Assembly (NCBI GenBank): GCA_036489975.1
Contig: DASXES010000033.1
Coordinates: forward strand, 1-64,000
Length of the DNA stretch: 64,000 bases
Source of the DNA: Roseiarcus sp036489975
Lineage (GTDB): Bacteria; Pseudomonadota; Alphaproteobacteria; Rhizobiales; Beijerinckiaceae
Reading direction: 5' to 3'
Positions within the stretch are counted from its first letter, which is position 1. Every line of letters starts with the position of its first letter. The position numbers and the translations under genes were made by a program. This document shows positions 23,539 through 32,765 of the stretch, in pieces. The notes below the pieces were generated by a model. The model saw only the letters and a list, made by a program, of their open reading frames with translations. It had not been told where the DNA came from and did not search any database.

Positions 23539-23972
23539 ACGACCGGCTGTTTCCCTTGCGCCCGATCCTGGCGGTCTCGGCGGCGGTGTTTCGACAAGGC
23601 CGGGTGCTGATCGTGCGCCGGGCGCGGGCGCCGCTGATCGGCCATTTCAGCCTGCCCGGCGGCGGGGTCGAGGTCGGCGAGACGCTCGCCGAGGCGCTTG
23701 CCCGTGAACTCATGGAGGAGGTCGGGGTTGAGGCCGAGATCATCGCCTTCAACCGCCATGTCGAGGCGATCATCCCCGAGGGGGAGCGGATTCGGGCGCA
23801 TTTCGTCATTGCCTCGTTCGTCGCCCGCTGGACAGGCGGCGAGCCGCGCCTGAGCGACGAAGTCGACGCCATCGATTGGATCGATCCGGCTGGCGGCTTG
23901 CCTTCGCCGGCGACGCCCGAGCTTGGCGAAGTCCTTGCGAGCGCGGCGCGGATCGCGGGCCAGATGGCTTGA
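23535..23972 (+). CDS. Nudix hydrolase
   Basis: A 145-aa Nudix protein that should hydrolyse a nucleoside diphosphate linked to another group. The Nudix box begins GGGVEVGETLAEAL and continues ARELMEEVGVE at about residues 43-66, so the metal-binding REx2EE core is intact. The N-terminus PILAVSAAVFRQGRVLIVRRA and the tail DEVDAIDWIDPAG place it near ADP-ribose pyrophosphatase/MutT-like members, but the substrate is not predictable. A hairpin GCCGAC-TTGG-GTCGGC (23978-23993) follows the stop and may help end the transcript. Confidence 0.88.
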   Translation: MNDRLFPLRPILAVSAAVFRQGRVLIVRRARAPLIGHFSLPGGGVEVGETLAEALARELMEEVGVEAEIIAFNRHVEAIIPEGERIRAHFVIASFVARWTGGEPRLSDEVDAIDWIDPAGGLPSPATPELGEVLASAARIAGQMA

Positions 23973-23977
23973 GGGAT

Positions 23978-23993
23978 GCCGACTTGGGTCGGC
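23978..23993 (+). terminator. Hairpin after the Nudix gene
   Basis: A perfect 6-bp stem with a TTGG loop starts 6 bp after the stop codon. A larger alternative stem pairs AGGGATGCCG with CGGCATTCCT, with one G-T pair. There is no T-tract, so termination is only possible, not certain. Confidence 0.3.
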
Positions 23994-24141
23994 CCGCGCG
24001 GCATTCCTAGCGTCTTGAGCGCGGAGCGCTATCGGAAGAGCAATTCGCTTGAGAACACCGCGAATACCGGCCATCGTGATAGCCGTCGGAGACCATATCC
24101 GGCGAATGTCAGTTAGAGCGTTCCGGCGGCTCGGGAGGCAG

Positions 24142-25242
24142 ATGATGTTGGCAGGGAGACTTTTTGGGTTAGCAACAGATATTCTCCGTGAGTATGATGA
24201 GTTTCATGTTATCCAACATTTAAATGAAGCAATTGCAATCTCTTCGCAACGAACTGGGGCGCAGGCGCAACAGTACTCGGAAAACGCAAGAAAGCTTCGA
24301 ACGTGGGCCCAGGACGTAATTGCGCGAGGCCACTTGGCGTCATATCCCATTGATATACAAAAGACACTTGCTGAAAGTAAGTACGCGATGGGTCTGCCTA
24401 GTAACATTGCAAAGGTAATACTGGCAGGTTTTCCAGATGATATAAATAAAGCCATCTCTTCGGCAGAACTAAGGCTTTATTTAGACTTGGCCACAACTAC
24501 CAAGGCGGAGCTGTCGTCAACAAATGTTGTTGCGAAGGCATTCAAGATAGATAGGATAAATATTCCACCTAATGAGGTCAGTTTCGATCTAATAATACCT
24601 CGAAGGCTATTTGATAGTAGAGCACAGCTATATATAGAGATATTAGAGAAATTCGTGCGTATTATGACGTATATCGAGGAACTGGCAACCGGCACGCGGC
24701 GTTCTCCCACGTTGGTATACACCTCAACCTCTGACCCGGTGACCGGGTTGGCGGTTGTCTACGCGGCTGGCTGGGCATTTCTTCGATTCTACAAACTGGC
24801 ACTGGAAGTAGCAGATAAGCAACTTTCGCTCCTCAAGACAATAAGGGAATTTCGGGCCTCGTCTCTTGGCCCAGTTCCCGAGATAGAGGAGCGGACAAAC
24901 AGTATTGTTGAAAACGCGCTTTCCGATGCGGTGGACGCGGCTGTTTCGTCTGTACCTCCTAAAGTCGAGGGCGAACGTCTAAACGAAATTAAAATCGCCC
25001 TCACAAAAGACGCGAAAGCGGTTGTAAAATATGTGGCTGATGGAGCGAGGGTTGCGATCACTCTTGAATCTCTGAGTAACATCCAGGAGGTTTTCAAAGA
25101 CATTCCAAACGTCAGTCGCGAGAAGGTGGACGAGGTCTTAAATACAACAAGTTTGCTGGAACAAAGAGTCGAGCAGTCACTGATATTGCTCGGGCAACCC
25201 GAACCATCCCTTATCACGATGGAGAGGACAAAGACCAGTTAG
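24142..25242 (+). CDS. Orphan protein of unknown function, low GC
   Basis: A 366-aa protein I do not recognise. It has no signal peptide or clear membrane anchor and is rich in amphipathic helices, for example ENARKLRTWAQDVIARGH, LYIEILEKFVRIMTYIEELA and ADKQLSLLKTIREFRASS. The middle contains a mildly hydrophobic stretch, TGLAVVYAAGWAFLRFYKLA. The C-terminal third alternates charged helices. The start at ATG 24142 is favoured by a GGGAGG at 24133-24138; the frame is open further upstream to a TTG at 24049. Codon use is strikingly A/T-rich against both neighbours and changes right at this start, which suggests recent acquisition. No partner gene adjoins it. Confidence 0.7.
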   Translation: MMLAGRLFGLATDILREYDEFHVIQHLNEAIAISSQRTGAQAQQYSENARKLRTWAQDVIARGHLASYPIDIQKTLAESKYAMGLPSNIAKVILAGFPDDINKAISSAELRLYLDLATTTKAELSSTNVVAKAFKIDRINIPPNEVSFDLIIPRRLFDSRAQLYIEILEKFVRIMTYIEELATGTRRSPTLVYTSTSDPVTGLAVVYAAGWAFLRFYKLALEVADKQLSLLKTIREFRASSLGPVPEIEERTNSIVENALSDAVDAAVSSVPPKVEGERLNEIKIALTKDAKAVVKYVADGARVAITLESLSNIQEVFKDIPNVSREKVDEVLNTTSLLEQRVEQSLILLGQPEPSLITMERTKTS

Positions 25243-25604
25243 GCAACACAGCAGTGGAGGAGGGTGGTGCTTCACCGGCCAAATGCATCTTGCCGTCCCT
25301 CCCCACGATGCGGCCGTGCACACGCTGGCGACGTCGTGGCTTACGCGCCGCCGAGAATCAGGCGTCTGTGGGCTTCGCGCCTTTTTTGCCCCGCCGGCTT
25401 TCACGAGGTCTCGTCGGCGCGCGCCGGCTACGAGGGCGGCCACGCGCAACCGGTGCCGGCGGGCTTAAGGCCCTCAGCTTCGGCGAGACGCCGGATGGAA
25501 CGCATTTGAGCGGGATTGTCAGGTAATGGCCCCCAAACAATGGAAGACGCGGCCGAGGGGTGGCCGCGTCTTCTCTTCGCCGAGGCTTGAACGCGCCCCC
25601 GGCA
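25243..25604. other. Intergenic region between convergent genes
   Basis: This 362-bp region shows no supported gene. The composition returns to high GC after about 25290. Its only clear structure is the strong hairpin at 25543-25573. Short open frames on both strands lack start sites and family resemblance. Confidence 0.5.
25543..25573. terminator. Strong hairpin between convergent genes
   Basis: GAAGACGCGGCC (25543-25554) pairs perfectly with GGCCGCGTCTTC (25562-25573) around a 7-nt loop. It lies 31 bp past the stop of the Spy-like gene (minus strand) and downstream of the orphan gene (plus strand), so it may act in both directions. No long T-tract follows on either strand. Confidence 0.5.
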
Positions 25605-26114
25605 CTACTCGTCGCCGCCGCCCTCGCCCATGTGATGCATCATCATCTCGGCGTGCTCCGGCATCAGCATGCGTCCGAGCATGCCGAATCTATGTTTCTG
25701 CGAATCGTCGAGGCTGGCGTAAAGCGGCTTGGCCGCGTCGGCTATTTTCCTGACATCCTGCGCGCCTTGCGACAGGCGGTCGGCCATGGCCTCGAGATGG
25801 TCGATCGGCGACATGCCAGCGCCTTTCTCATGCGCCTGCATCATCTGCCGCATGGCGTCCATCCGCGCCTTGGCGGCGTCCTTCACCGCCGATTCGAACG
25901 GGGTCCACAGCTTCTCCTGATCGGGCGTGAGCTGCAGGCCGGCCTTCATGCCCGCAAGCTTGGCGTCGAGCATGACCTGGCGATCTTCCGCGGTCCGACC
26001 CATCCGGTCGGCGCGGGAAGGCGGCTGATTGTCCTCGGCTGAAGCAACCGTCGGCGCAAGGGCGCAAGCCCAGACCCCGAGCGCTGCGGATGCTGCAATC
26101 CATGTGCGTTTCAT
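25605..26114 (-). CDS. Periplasmic Spy/CpxP-like LTXXQ protein
   Basis: A 169-aa exported protein. The signal peptide is MKRTWIAASAALGVWACALA, with a probable cleavage after TVASA. The mature part is helical and carries the LTXXQ motif as LTPDQEKLW, then many Met-rich helices (MDAMRQMMQAHEKG and MLGRMLMPEHAEMMMHHM). Family members are periplasmic chaperones or stress sensors, often metal-responsive. The His/Met-rich C-terminus hints at metal contact but that is inference. The start at 26114 is chosen because it gives the signal peptide directly; the open frame extends 22 codons more. Confidence 0.8.
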   Translation of the reverse strand: MKRTWIAASAALGVWACALAPTVASAEDNQPPSRADRMGRTAEDRQVMLDAKLAGMKAGLQLTPDQEKLWTPFESAVKDAAKARMDAMRQMMQAHEKGAGMSPIDHLEAMADRLSQGAQDVRKIADAAKPLYASLDDSQKHRFGMLGRMLMPEHAEMMMHHMGEGGGDE

Positions 26115-26310
26115 GATGAAAAACCCGCTGTCCGACGACCGCGCGTGGCGAAACCTGCCCCTGCGCGAGATGAATTTCAAATTAACTCCCCGTGATCAGG
26201 CTTTTCCGCGACCGCCCATGGATTTTGGAGTTAGCGCAAGGTAAACGCGCACGGGGGCGCTCGCTTGCGCGCTTCGTTCGGCGCCCGCGAGCGCTCGCGA
26301 GAGAGAAACA

Positions 26311-27090
26311 ATGAACGAATCGGTATTGGGGAACCTGGCCGCGCGGCTGGCGGGGGACGGGCAGATCTTATGCGCCTGGATCACCGTCAACGAGCCGGCG
26401 GTCGCCGAATCGCTCGCCCGCGAGGGCTTCGACGCGGTCGTGCTCGACATGCAGCACGGAGGGATCGATTTCGCCGGCGCCATGCGCGCGATCCTGAGCG
26501 TCGCCCTCGCCGGCAAGCCGGTCATCGCGCGGGCGCCGGTCGGGGACTTTGCGCTGGCGAGCCGGCTCCTGGACGCCGGCGCCGCGGGAATCCTGGCGCC
26601 GATGATCAACAGCGGCGACGACGCGCGCCGGCTGGTCGAGTTCGTGAAATTCCCCCCGCTCGGCCAGCGTTCCTGGGGCCCGCGCACGGCGCTCGCGCTC
26701 AGCGGCCTCGAGGCCCCCGCCTATTTGAAGGGCGCCAATGCGATGACCCAGGCGATCGCGATGATCGAGACCCGCGCCGCCCTCGACGCGCTCGACGAGA
26801 TTCTTGGCGTCGAAGGCCTTGACGGCGTGTTCGTCGGTCCCTCCGACCTTTCGATCGCGCTCAGCGAGGGACGTGGCGTCGAGCCGCGCGGGGAGGCGGT
26901 CCTGAGCGAAGCGCGCCGGGTCGCCGGGCGCGCCACGGCGCACGGAAAATACGCGGCGATGTTCTGCTTCGACGGGGCCGATGCGCGAGCGATGCAGGCG
27001 CTCGGCTACCGGCTGTGCACCATCTCGAGCGACCAGACCCTGCTGCGCGCGGCGGCGCGGGCCGAACTCGCGGCCGCCCGGTCCCGATAG
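26311..27090 (+). CDS. HpcH/HpaI family aldolase
   Basis: A 259-aa class II pyruvate aldolase of the HpcH/HpaI type, which cleaves or forms 4-hydroxy-2-oxo acids in the cytoplasm with a divalent metal. Recognised parts are CAWITVNEPAVAESLAREGF, VVLDMQHGGIDF with the catalytic His, GILAPMINSGDDARRLV, AMIETRAALDALDEI with the metal-binding Glu, and LDGVFVGPSDLSIALS with the metal-binding Asp. No aromatic degradation genes adjoin it, so the natural substrate is open. GAGAGAAAC before the ATG is a suitable ribosome binding site. Confidence 0.88.
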   Translation: MNESVLGNLAARLAGDGQILCAWITVNEPAVAESLAREGFDAVVLDMQHGGIDFAGAMRAILSVALAGKPVIARAPVGDFALASRLLDAGAAGILAPMINSGDDARRLVEFVKFPPLGQRSWGPRTALALSGLEAPAYLKGANAMTQAIAMIETRAALDALDEILGVEGLDGVFVGPSDLSIALSEGRGVEPRGEAVLSEARRVAGRATAHGKYAAMFCFDGADARAMQALGYRLCTISSDQTLLRAAARAELAAARSR

Positions 27091-27228
27091 GCCCCAGGAA
27101 GCGCGGTCCGCGACTGGAAAAATCGCCGCGAACCCCAATATAACGCATGGGCGCACGAGCCCGCAAAAGGTGCAATTGCGGGCGCGACAGGCTAGGGTGA
27201 CGAAGATGCGCGTCGCTCTGGGGGGCGC

Positions 27229-29718
27229 GTGAGCCAATCGCAAAAAAAGGCTTTGGATTTGGACGAGGAAGGCAAGGACCCGGCCGGCGCCGCCGAGGCC
27301 GCCAGCGAAAGCTATGGCGCGGATTCGATCAAGGTCCTGCGCGGCCTGGACGCGGTGCGCAAACGGCCGGGCATGTACATCGGCGACACCGACGACGGCT
27401 CCGGCCTCCACCACATGATCTACGAGGTGGTCGACAACGCCATCGACGAGACGCTGGCTGGACATGCGAAGCTCGTCACCGTGACCCTCAACGCCGACGG
27501 CTCGTGCACCGTCACAGACGACGGACGCGGAATCCCGACCGGAATCCATGACGAAGAGGGCGTGTCAGCCGCCGAAGTCATCATGACGCAGCTGCATGCG
27601 GGCGGAAAATTCGACCAGAATTCCTACAAGGTCTCTGGCGGTCTGCACGGCGTTGGCGTTTCCGTGGTCAATGCGCTCTCGACGCGGCTCGTGCTGCGCA
27701 TCTGGCGCGACGGACTCGAGCACCTGATCGAATTCGCCGGCGGCGACGCGGTCGCGCCCCTCAAGGTCACCGGACCCGCGCCGGTCGTCGATGGCAAGCC
27801 CAAGCGCGGCACCGAGGTCACCTTCACGCCCTCGCAGGGCACCTTCACCATGGTCGAATTCGACTATGCGACCATCGAGCACCGCCTGCGCGAGCTCGCC
27901 TTCCTCAATTCGGGCGTCCGGATCATATTGACCGATCTCCGCCACGCCGAGCCCAAGCGCGAGGAGCTGCACTACGAAGGCGGGCTCGAGGCTTTCGTGC
28001 GCTATCTCGACCGGGCCAAGAGCGCGCTGATCGAGAAGCCGATCCTGATCAGGGGCGAGCGCGACAGCATCGGCGTCGAAGTCGCGCTGTGGTGGAACGA
28101 CAGTTACCACGAGAACGTGCTGCCCTTCACCAACAACATCCCTCAGCGCGACGGCGGCACGCATCTCGTCGGCTTCCGCAGCGCGCTGACCCGTCAGGTC
28201 GTCGGCTATGCCGAAAGCTCGGGGCTGCTCAAGAAGGAGAAAGTCGATCTCTCCGGCGACGACACCCGCGAGGGCTTGACCTGCGTGCTCAGCATCAAAT
28301 GCCCGGATCCGAAATTCTCGTCCCAGACGAAGGACAAGCTGGTCTCTTCCGAGGTCCGTCCGGTCGTTGAGGGTCTCGTCAACGAATTGTTGTCGCAATG
28401 GTTCGAGGAGCACCCGCAGGAAGCGCGGATCGTCGTGGGCAAGGTGGTCGAGGCCGCGCAGGCGCGCGAAGCCGCCCGCAAGGCTCGCGAGCTTACGCGC
28501 CGCAAGGGCGCGCTCGACATTGCGAGCCTGCCCGGCAAACTCGCGGACTGTCAGGAACGCGACCCGGCCAAGTCCGAGATCTTCATCGTCGAGGGCGATT
28601 CCGCTGGCGGGACCGCCAAGCAGGGCCGTAACCGCGAGTTCCAGGCGGTGCTGCCGCTGCGCGGCAAAATTCTCAATGTCGAGCGCGCTCGCTTCGACAA
28701 GATGCTGGGAAGCGAACAGATCGGCACCCTCATCACCGCGCTCGGCGCCGGCATCGGGCGGGACGACTTCAACATCGAGAAGCTGCGCTACCACAAGATC
28801 ATCATCATGACCGACGCGGATGTCGACGGCTCGCACATTCGCACCCTGTTGCTGACCTTTTTCTTCCGGCAGATGCGCGCCATCATCGAGGCGGGACATC
28901 TGTTCATTGCGCAACCGCCTCTGTTCAAGGTCAAGCGGGGCCAGTCGGAGCAATATCTCAAGGACGAGCGGGCGCTCGAGGACTATCTGGTGGACACGGG
29001 GCTCGAGGGCGCGACCCTGACCCTCGCCAGCGGGGAAGCGCGCGCCGGCTCCGATCTGCGCGCGCTGATCGAGGAGGCGCGCACCCTGCGCCGGCTGCTC
29101 GACGGCCTGCACTCGCGCTATAACCGGAGCCTGGTCGAGCAGGCGGCGCTCGCCGGCGCGCTCAAGCCTCTCGCCGATCCCGTCGATCCGCAGGCCGAGC
29201 CGCGCGCGCGCCTGATCGCCGAACGGATGAACGCCATTGCCGAGGAGACCGAGCGCAGCTGGAGCGCCCGGGTGGAAGCCGGCGGCTACGCGCTGACGCG
29301 CGAGGTTCGCGGCGTGCGGCAGGCGGCGATCCTGGACGGGGGCCTGCTCGCGTCAGCCGATGCGCGCCATCTCGACGAGCACGCGCTCCCGCTCAGCGAA
29401 GCCTTCGCCGAGCCGGCGACCTTCGCGCGCCGCGGCGACACGACGACCGTCTCCGGCCCCTCGGGGCTTCTCGAGGCGATCAACGCCGCCGGCCGCAAGG
29501 GCGTGACCTTCCAGCGCTACAAAGGCCTTGGCGAGATGAACAAGGACCAGCTCTGGGAGACCACCCTCGACCGCGAGGCCCGCACGCTGCTGCAGGTCAA
29601 GATCCGCGAGGTCGACGAGGCCGACGACATCTTCGTCAAGCTGATGGGCGACATCGTCGAGCCGCGCCGCGAGTTCATTCAGGACAATGCGCTCTCCGTG
29701 GCGAACCTGGACGTGTGA
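27229..29718 (+). CDS. gyrB: DNA gyrase subunit B
   Basis: An 829-aa GyrB, the ATPase and TOPRIM subunit of gyrase. The GHKL ATPase has EVVDNAIDETLAGH and the ATP lid region GLHGVGVSVVNALS. The transducer domain and the TOPRIM signatures EGDSAGGTAKQGR and MTDADVDGSHIRTLLLTFFFR follow, and the C-terminal RYKGLGEMNKDQLWETT region is complete. The start is a GTG at 27229 just after a GGGGGGCG. It stands alone here, without dnaA, dnaN or recF, so the replication origin is not indicated by this gene. Confidence 0.97.
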   Translation: MSQSQKKALDLDEEGKDPAGAAEAASESYGADSIKVLRGLDAVRKRPGMYIGDTDDGSGLHHMIYEVVDNAIDETLAGHAKLVTVTLNADGSCTVTDDGRGIPTGIHDEEGVSAAEVIMTQLHAGGKFDQNSYKVSGGLHGVGVSVVNALSTRLVLRIWRDGLEHLIEFAGGDAVAPLKVTGPAPVVDGKPKRGTEVTFTPSQGTFTMVEFDYATIEHRLRELAFLNSGVRIILTDLRHAEPKREELHYEGGLEAFVRYLDRAKSALIEKPILIRGERDSIGVEVALWWNDSYHENVLPFTNNIPQRDGGTHLVGFRSALTRQVVGYAESSGLLKKEKVDLSGDDTREGLTCVLSIKCPDPKFSSQTKDKLVSSEVRPVVEGLVNELLSQWFEEHPQEARIVVGKVVEAAQAREAARKARELTRRKGALDIASLPGKLADCQERDPAKSEIFIVEGDSAGGTAKQGRNREFQAVLPLRGKILNVERARFDKMLGSEQIGTLITALGAGIGRDDFNIEKLRYHKIIIMTDADVDGSHIRTLLLTFFFRQMRAIIEAGHLFIAQPPLFKVKRGQSEQYLKDERALEDYLVDTGLEGATLTLASGEARAGSDLRALIEEARTLRRLLDGLHSRYNRSLVEQAALAGALKPLADPVDPQAEPRARLIAERMNAIAEETERSWSARVEAGGYALTREVRGVRQAAILDGGLLASADARHLDEHALPLSEAFAEPATFARRGDTTTVSGPSGLLEAINAAGRKGVTFQRYKGLGEMNKDQLWETTLDREARTLLQVKIREVDEADDIFVKLMGDIVEPRREFIQDNALSVANLDV

Positions 29719-29883
29719 GCCGCCGCCACTCTGAAGGCTACGCGCGGGTTAGCGGCGGGTCATGGAGACCGGCGGCGTCAAGCTCGATTCGAAGATCAGA
29801 CGCGTTGGCGTGGCGCGGGGCGGAGCTTGACACGGCTTCGGCTAAGGGATGTACCTGGCACCGTTGGTTGATTGCTGCGGGCC

Positions 29884-30768
29884 ATGCCAGAAACCTTCAA
29901 ACCAGTATGGTCACGCCTCAAGCTGCTGTTTGAATGGCTTGAACATTTCGATTTTGCCTGGGGAAGGATGGGCTTTGGCTCTATTTTCTTGGGAAAGGTC
30001 CTTCCGTTGGCAGCGGCCGTTGTTGTGGCGGTTGCGGCAAAGGCAAATAATCAACCGACATTCGTGCTGATTCTTAGTGCTCTAGCTGGCATGGTGCTAA
30101 CTCTGGCAGGGTCGTGGCTAGCGTTGGCTTTGCTGGATAGAATAACGATTGCAAAGGATAAGAATAATTTGACAGTAAGTAATCCAATAATAAAAGATAA
30201 TACTACCAGAGTATCCGGAGGAACTCTGGGTATATGTGTAATTATAGCCGCAATAATTATGGTTGGGGGTATTTGGGTAATATTCAACTGGCCTTCGCAG
30301 GTACAATATGATCGGACAAGGTTGGTTTTTACAGCTATGCCCCGCCCCCCTTTACCGGATCAGCATCAATTTCTTGGGTTTAATATTGCGTGGAATAATC
30401 CAGGCCCATTGGAAATTACGAATTATAGGGAAAATTACAAATTCATATCGGTCAACGAATACCTGTCCAACAAGGAAATCGACGGCGAATTCGACGAGGT
30501 AACAAGCCGCGTGCCCCAAGCGGATTTATTCTCCAATTCGGTGCCTGTTGGCGGTCCAGGTATCTTTATCACGATGCAGGACCAGAGGTTTACTCCGGAG
30601 GACTGGCGAGCCATGCTTGACGGTAAGATACTAATATACATGTTTGCAGTATTTAAATATGATGTTGATGACAAGTCGAAGATTGCCGACATATGCCTAG
30701 TCTACAATAAAGACTTTCCTTCTGTTCATAACTGTTATAGACATAATAAGACGTATTACGGGAAATAA
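29884..30768 (+). CDS. Orphan membrane protein of unknown function, low GC
   Basis: A 294-aa protein I do not recognise. Three hydrophobic helices are visible: LGKVLPLAAAVVVAVAA, FVLILSALAGMVLTLAGSWLALALL and TLGICVIIAAIIMVGGIWVIF (to about residue 135). A soluble domain of about 155 residues follows, rich in aromatic residues and Asn, with two late cysteines (DICLVYN and VHNCYRHN). Topology would place the last domain outside or in the periplasm. Codon use is strongly A/T-rich, like the orphan at 24.1 kb and unlike gyrB before it. The frame opens at a TTG at 29872, but ATG 29884 is the likelier start. No partner gene is evident. Confidence 0.68.
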   Translation: MPETFKPVWSRLKLLFEWLEHFDFAWGRMGFGSIFLGKVLPLAAAVVVAVAAKANNQPTFVLILSALAGMVLTLAGSWLALALLDRITIAKDKNNLTVSNPIIKDNTTRVSGGTLGICVIIAAIIMVGGIWVIFNWPSQVQYDRTRLVFTAMPRPPLPDQHQFLGFNIAWNNPGPLEITNYRENYKFISVNEYLSNKEIDGEFDEVTSRVPQADLFSNSVPVGGPGIFITMQDQRFTPEDWRAMLDGKILIYMFAVFKYDVDDKSKIADICLVYNKDFPSVHNCYRHNKTYYGK

Positions 30769-30896
30769 TAGCGTCCTTTAATTTGCTAATACCGTTGCCT
30801 TTCTAAAGGGAAGAGTTACTCAAGGCGGTTATCAATTCGAAGATGACCCCTATGCGGGTCGATGCCGGTAGGCGCGCGGCTCGGTCGGGCAGGGGT

Positions 30897-31658
30897 TCAG
30901 AAGCCCTGGTCCTGGGCCGAGATATAGGCCCGGTTCCAGGTCGGCGTGATCAGGACGTCGTTGAGGCACACGCGCGGCGGCAGGCAGGCGATATAGAGAA
31001 TGAGGTCGCCGAGGTCCTCCGATTGCAGCATCCGCGCCTTGTCCTCGTCGCTCACCGGAACGGGCCGCTTGGCAATGATCGGCGTCGCGACCTCGCCCGG
31101 CGACAGCGCCGTCGCCCGGATGCCGTTGCGGCACTCCTCCATGTTGATGCTCTGGCTCAGCGCGACGACGCCGTGCTTCGCCGCGATATAGCCGACGCCC
31201 GGCTGGGTGCTGACGAAGCGCCCGGCGATCGAACCGATGTTGATGATCACGCCATCCTTCTGCCGGCGCATGATCGGCAACACCGCGAGCGAGCCATGGA
31301 AGGCGCTCGACAGGTTGGCGCGAAGCAGTTCGTCGACGCCGGCCGGCGAGAGCCGCTTCCAGCTCCGGTCGGGAATGTTGGAGCCTGCGTTATTGACCAT
31401 GATGTCGAGGCGGCCGAATTCCTTTTCGATCGCCTCCATGATCGCGAAAGGGTCTTCGGGCCGAGACATGTCGCCGGGATGGACGCGCGCTGCGCCGCCG
31501 TCTTTCGCGATCTTGGCTGCGACCGCGTCGAGCGGCTCCTTTCGCCGCCCGGTCAACATCACGCTCGCCCCTTCACGCGCAAGCGCAAGCGCTCCGGCCT
31601 CGCCGATTCCGCTTCCCGCGCCCGTGACCCACGCGACCTTGCCCTTGAGCCGCTGCAT
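30897..31658 (-). CDS. SDR family NAD(P)-dependent oxidoreductase
   Basis: A 253-aa short-chain dehydrogenase. The cofactor loop is TGAGSGIGEAGALALA, the NNAG motif is IMVNNAGSNIP, and the catalytic Ser and Tyr-x3-Lys are seen in INIGSIAGRF and GYIAAKHGVVAL. The Gly-rich loop followed by TGRRKEP suggests NADP preference, an inference. The C-terminus LITPTWNRAYISAQDQ is unusual in detail. It lies 40 bp downstream of the L-threonate dehydrogenase-like gene on the same strand, so the two are probably cotranscribed, which hints at a sugar-acid or hydroxy-acid substrate. Confidence 0.85.
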   Translation of the reverse strand: MQRLKGKVAWVTGAGSGIGEAGALALAREGASVMLTGRRKEPLDAVAAKIAKDGGAARVHPGDMSRPEDPFAIMEAIEKEFGRLDIMVNNAGSNIPDRSWKRLSPAGVDELLRANLSSAFHGSLAVLPIMRRQKDGVIINIGSIAGRFVSTQPGVGYIAAKHGVVALSQSINMEECRNGIRATALSPGEVATPIIAKRPVPVSDEDKARMLQSEDLGDLILYIACLPPRVCLNDVLITPTWNRAYISAQDQGF

Positions 31659-31698
31659 CTATGAGACCCCTTCCTCGTAGCCGGCGCCGCTTTCCTTG

Positions 31699-32649
31699 TC
31701 AGCGCGACGCGGCTTCGTGCGGCGCGGAATTATCGACGTTCGCGCTGGCCGTGCCGCCGCCGAGGTCGACCCCGGCGATCTTCGCGTAAAGGCGGGCGAC
31801 CGACGCGTCGTCGTCCCGTCCCATGCCTGAGGCGGCCGTCATCAGAAACATCTGCAGCGCCGAAGCCGCAAGCGGCGTCGGAAAGGATTCCGCGCGGGCC
31901 ATGTCCGACAGGATGCCGAGATCCTTGGTGAAGATATTGACGGCGCTCCTCGGCGTATAGTCGCCGTCGAGGATATGCGGCACGCGGTTCTCGAACATCC
32001 AGGAATTTCCGGCGGAAGCGGTGATGACCTCGTAGACCTTCTTAAGGTCGAGCCCGAGCCTCCCGGCGAAGGCGATCGCCTCACACGCGGCGGCGATATG
32101 GATTCCGGCGAGATGCTGGTTGATCATCTTGAACGCGGAGCCCGCGCCCGCTTCGTCGCCCAGCCGATAGACCTTGGCCGCGATCGCCTCGAAGATGGGC
32201 TCGGCCCGTTGCATCGCGGCCTCTCGGCCGGAGGTGAGAAGGGTCAGCGCGCCGTCGGCCGCCCGAGCCGGCCCCCCGCTGGTCGGCGCATCGACAAAGG
32301 CGCGGCCCTCCGCCTCGATTCTCGCGCCCAGGCTTCGCGCCTGAGCCGGATCCATCGTCACGCAGGACATGATGAGCGCATCCGGCGCCGTCGAGCCGAG
32401 CGCCCCGGCTTCGCCGAACAGAACCGCCTCGCATTGGGCGGCGTTGACCAGAACGAGGATAACGACATCGGCGCCGGAGGCCGCCTCGCGCGCGGAGCCG
32501 GTCGCGGCGCCGAACGCCTCGGCGAAGCGAGCGGCAGCCGAGGGATCGGTGTCCGCGCCGACGACGGGCCAGCCCTTCCGCGCCAGGCTGGCGGCGACGC
32601 CATAGCCCATGGCGCCAAGCCCGATCACGGCGATCTTGTTCGCATTCAT
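31699..32649 (-). CDS. L-threonate dehydrogenase-like beta-hydroxyacid dehydrogenase
   Basis: A 316-aa NAD-dependent beta-hydroxyacid dehydrogenase. The Rossmann loop is IAVIGLGAMGYGVAASLA, the substrate motif VDAPTSGGPARAADG and the catalytic Lys in AFKMINQHLAGIHIAAACEA. The long NSWMFENRVPHILDGDY and TPRSAVNIFTKDLGILSD segments resemble LtnD, which oxidises L-threonate to 2-oxo-tetronate. The kinase, isomerase and aldolase that normally accompany ltnD are not adjacent, so specificity is a family-based inference. Probably cotranscribed with the SDR gene. Confidence 0.82.
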   Translation of the reverse strand: MNANKIAVIGLGAMGYGVAASLARKGWPVVGADTDPSAAARFAEAFGAATGSAREAASGADVVILVLVNAAQCEAVLFGEAGALGSTAPDALIMSCVTMDPAQARSLGARIEAEGRAFVDAPTSGGPARAADGALTLLTSGREAAMQRAEPIFEAIAAKVYRLGDEAGAGSAFKMINQHLAGIHIAAACEAIAFAGRLGLDLKKVYEVITASAGNSWMFENRVPHILDGDYTPRSAVNIFTKDLGILSDMARAESFPTPLAASALQMFLMTAASGMGRDDDASVARLYAKIAGVDLGGGTASANVDNSAPHEAASR

Positions 32650-32765
32650 GGCGGGGACCCTAACACCGCGCGCGACCGGACGGAAAGCTTGCGCCGCCGA
32701 AGATGAGGTCGGTCCGCGCCCGTCAGCCGGAACCCCGCTTCCTCGTCGAGGCGAAGCGTTCCCGC

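Noticed and set aside
27229..29718. gyrB as a marker of the replication origin
   Set aside because: dnaA, dnaN and recF are absent, and no cluster of DnaA boxes is seen around it.
29286..30896. A defence island between gyrB and the SDR gene
   Set aside because: Only one orphan gene is present; no nuclease, methylase, reverse transcriptase, NTPase or toxin motif was seen in it.
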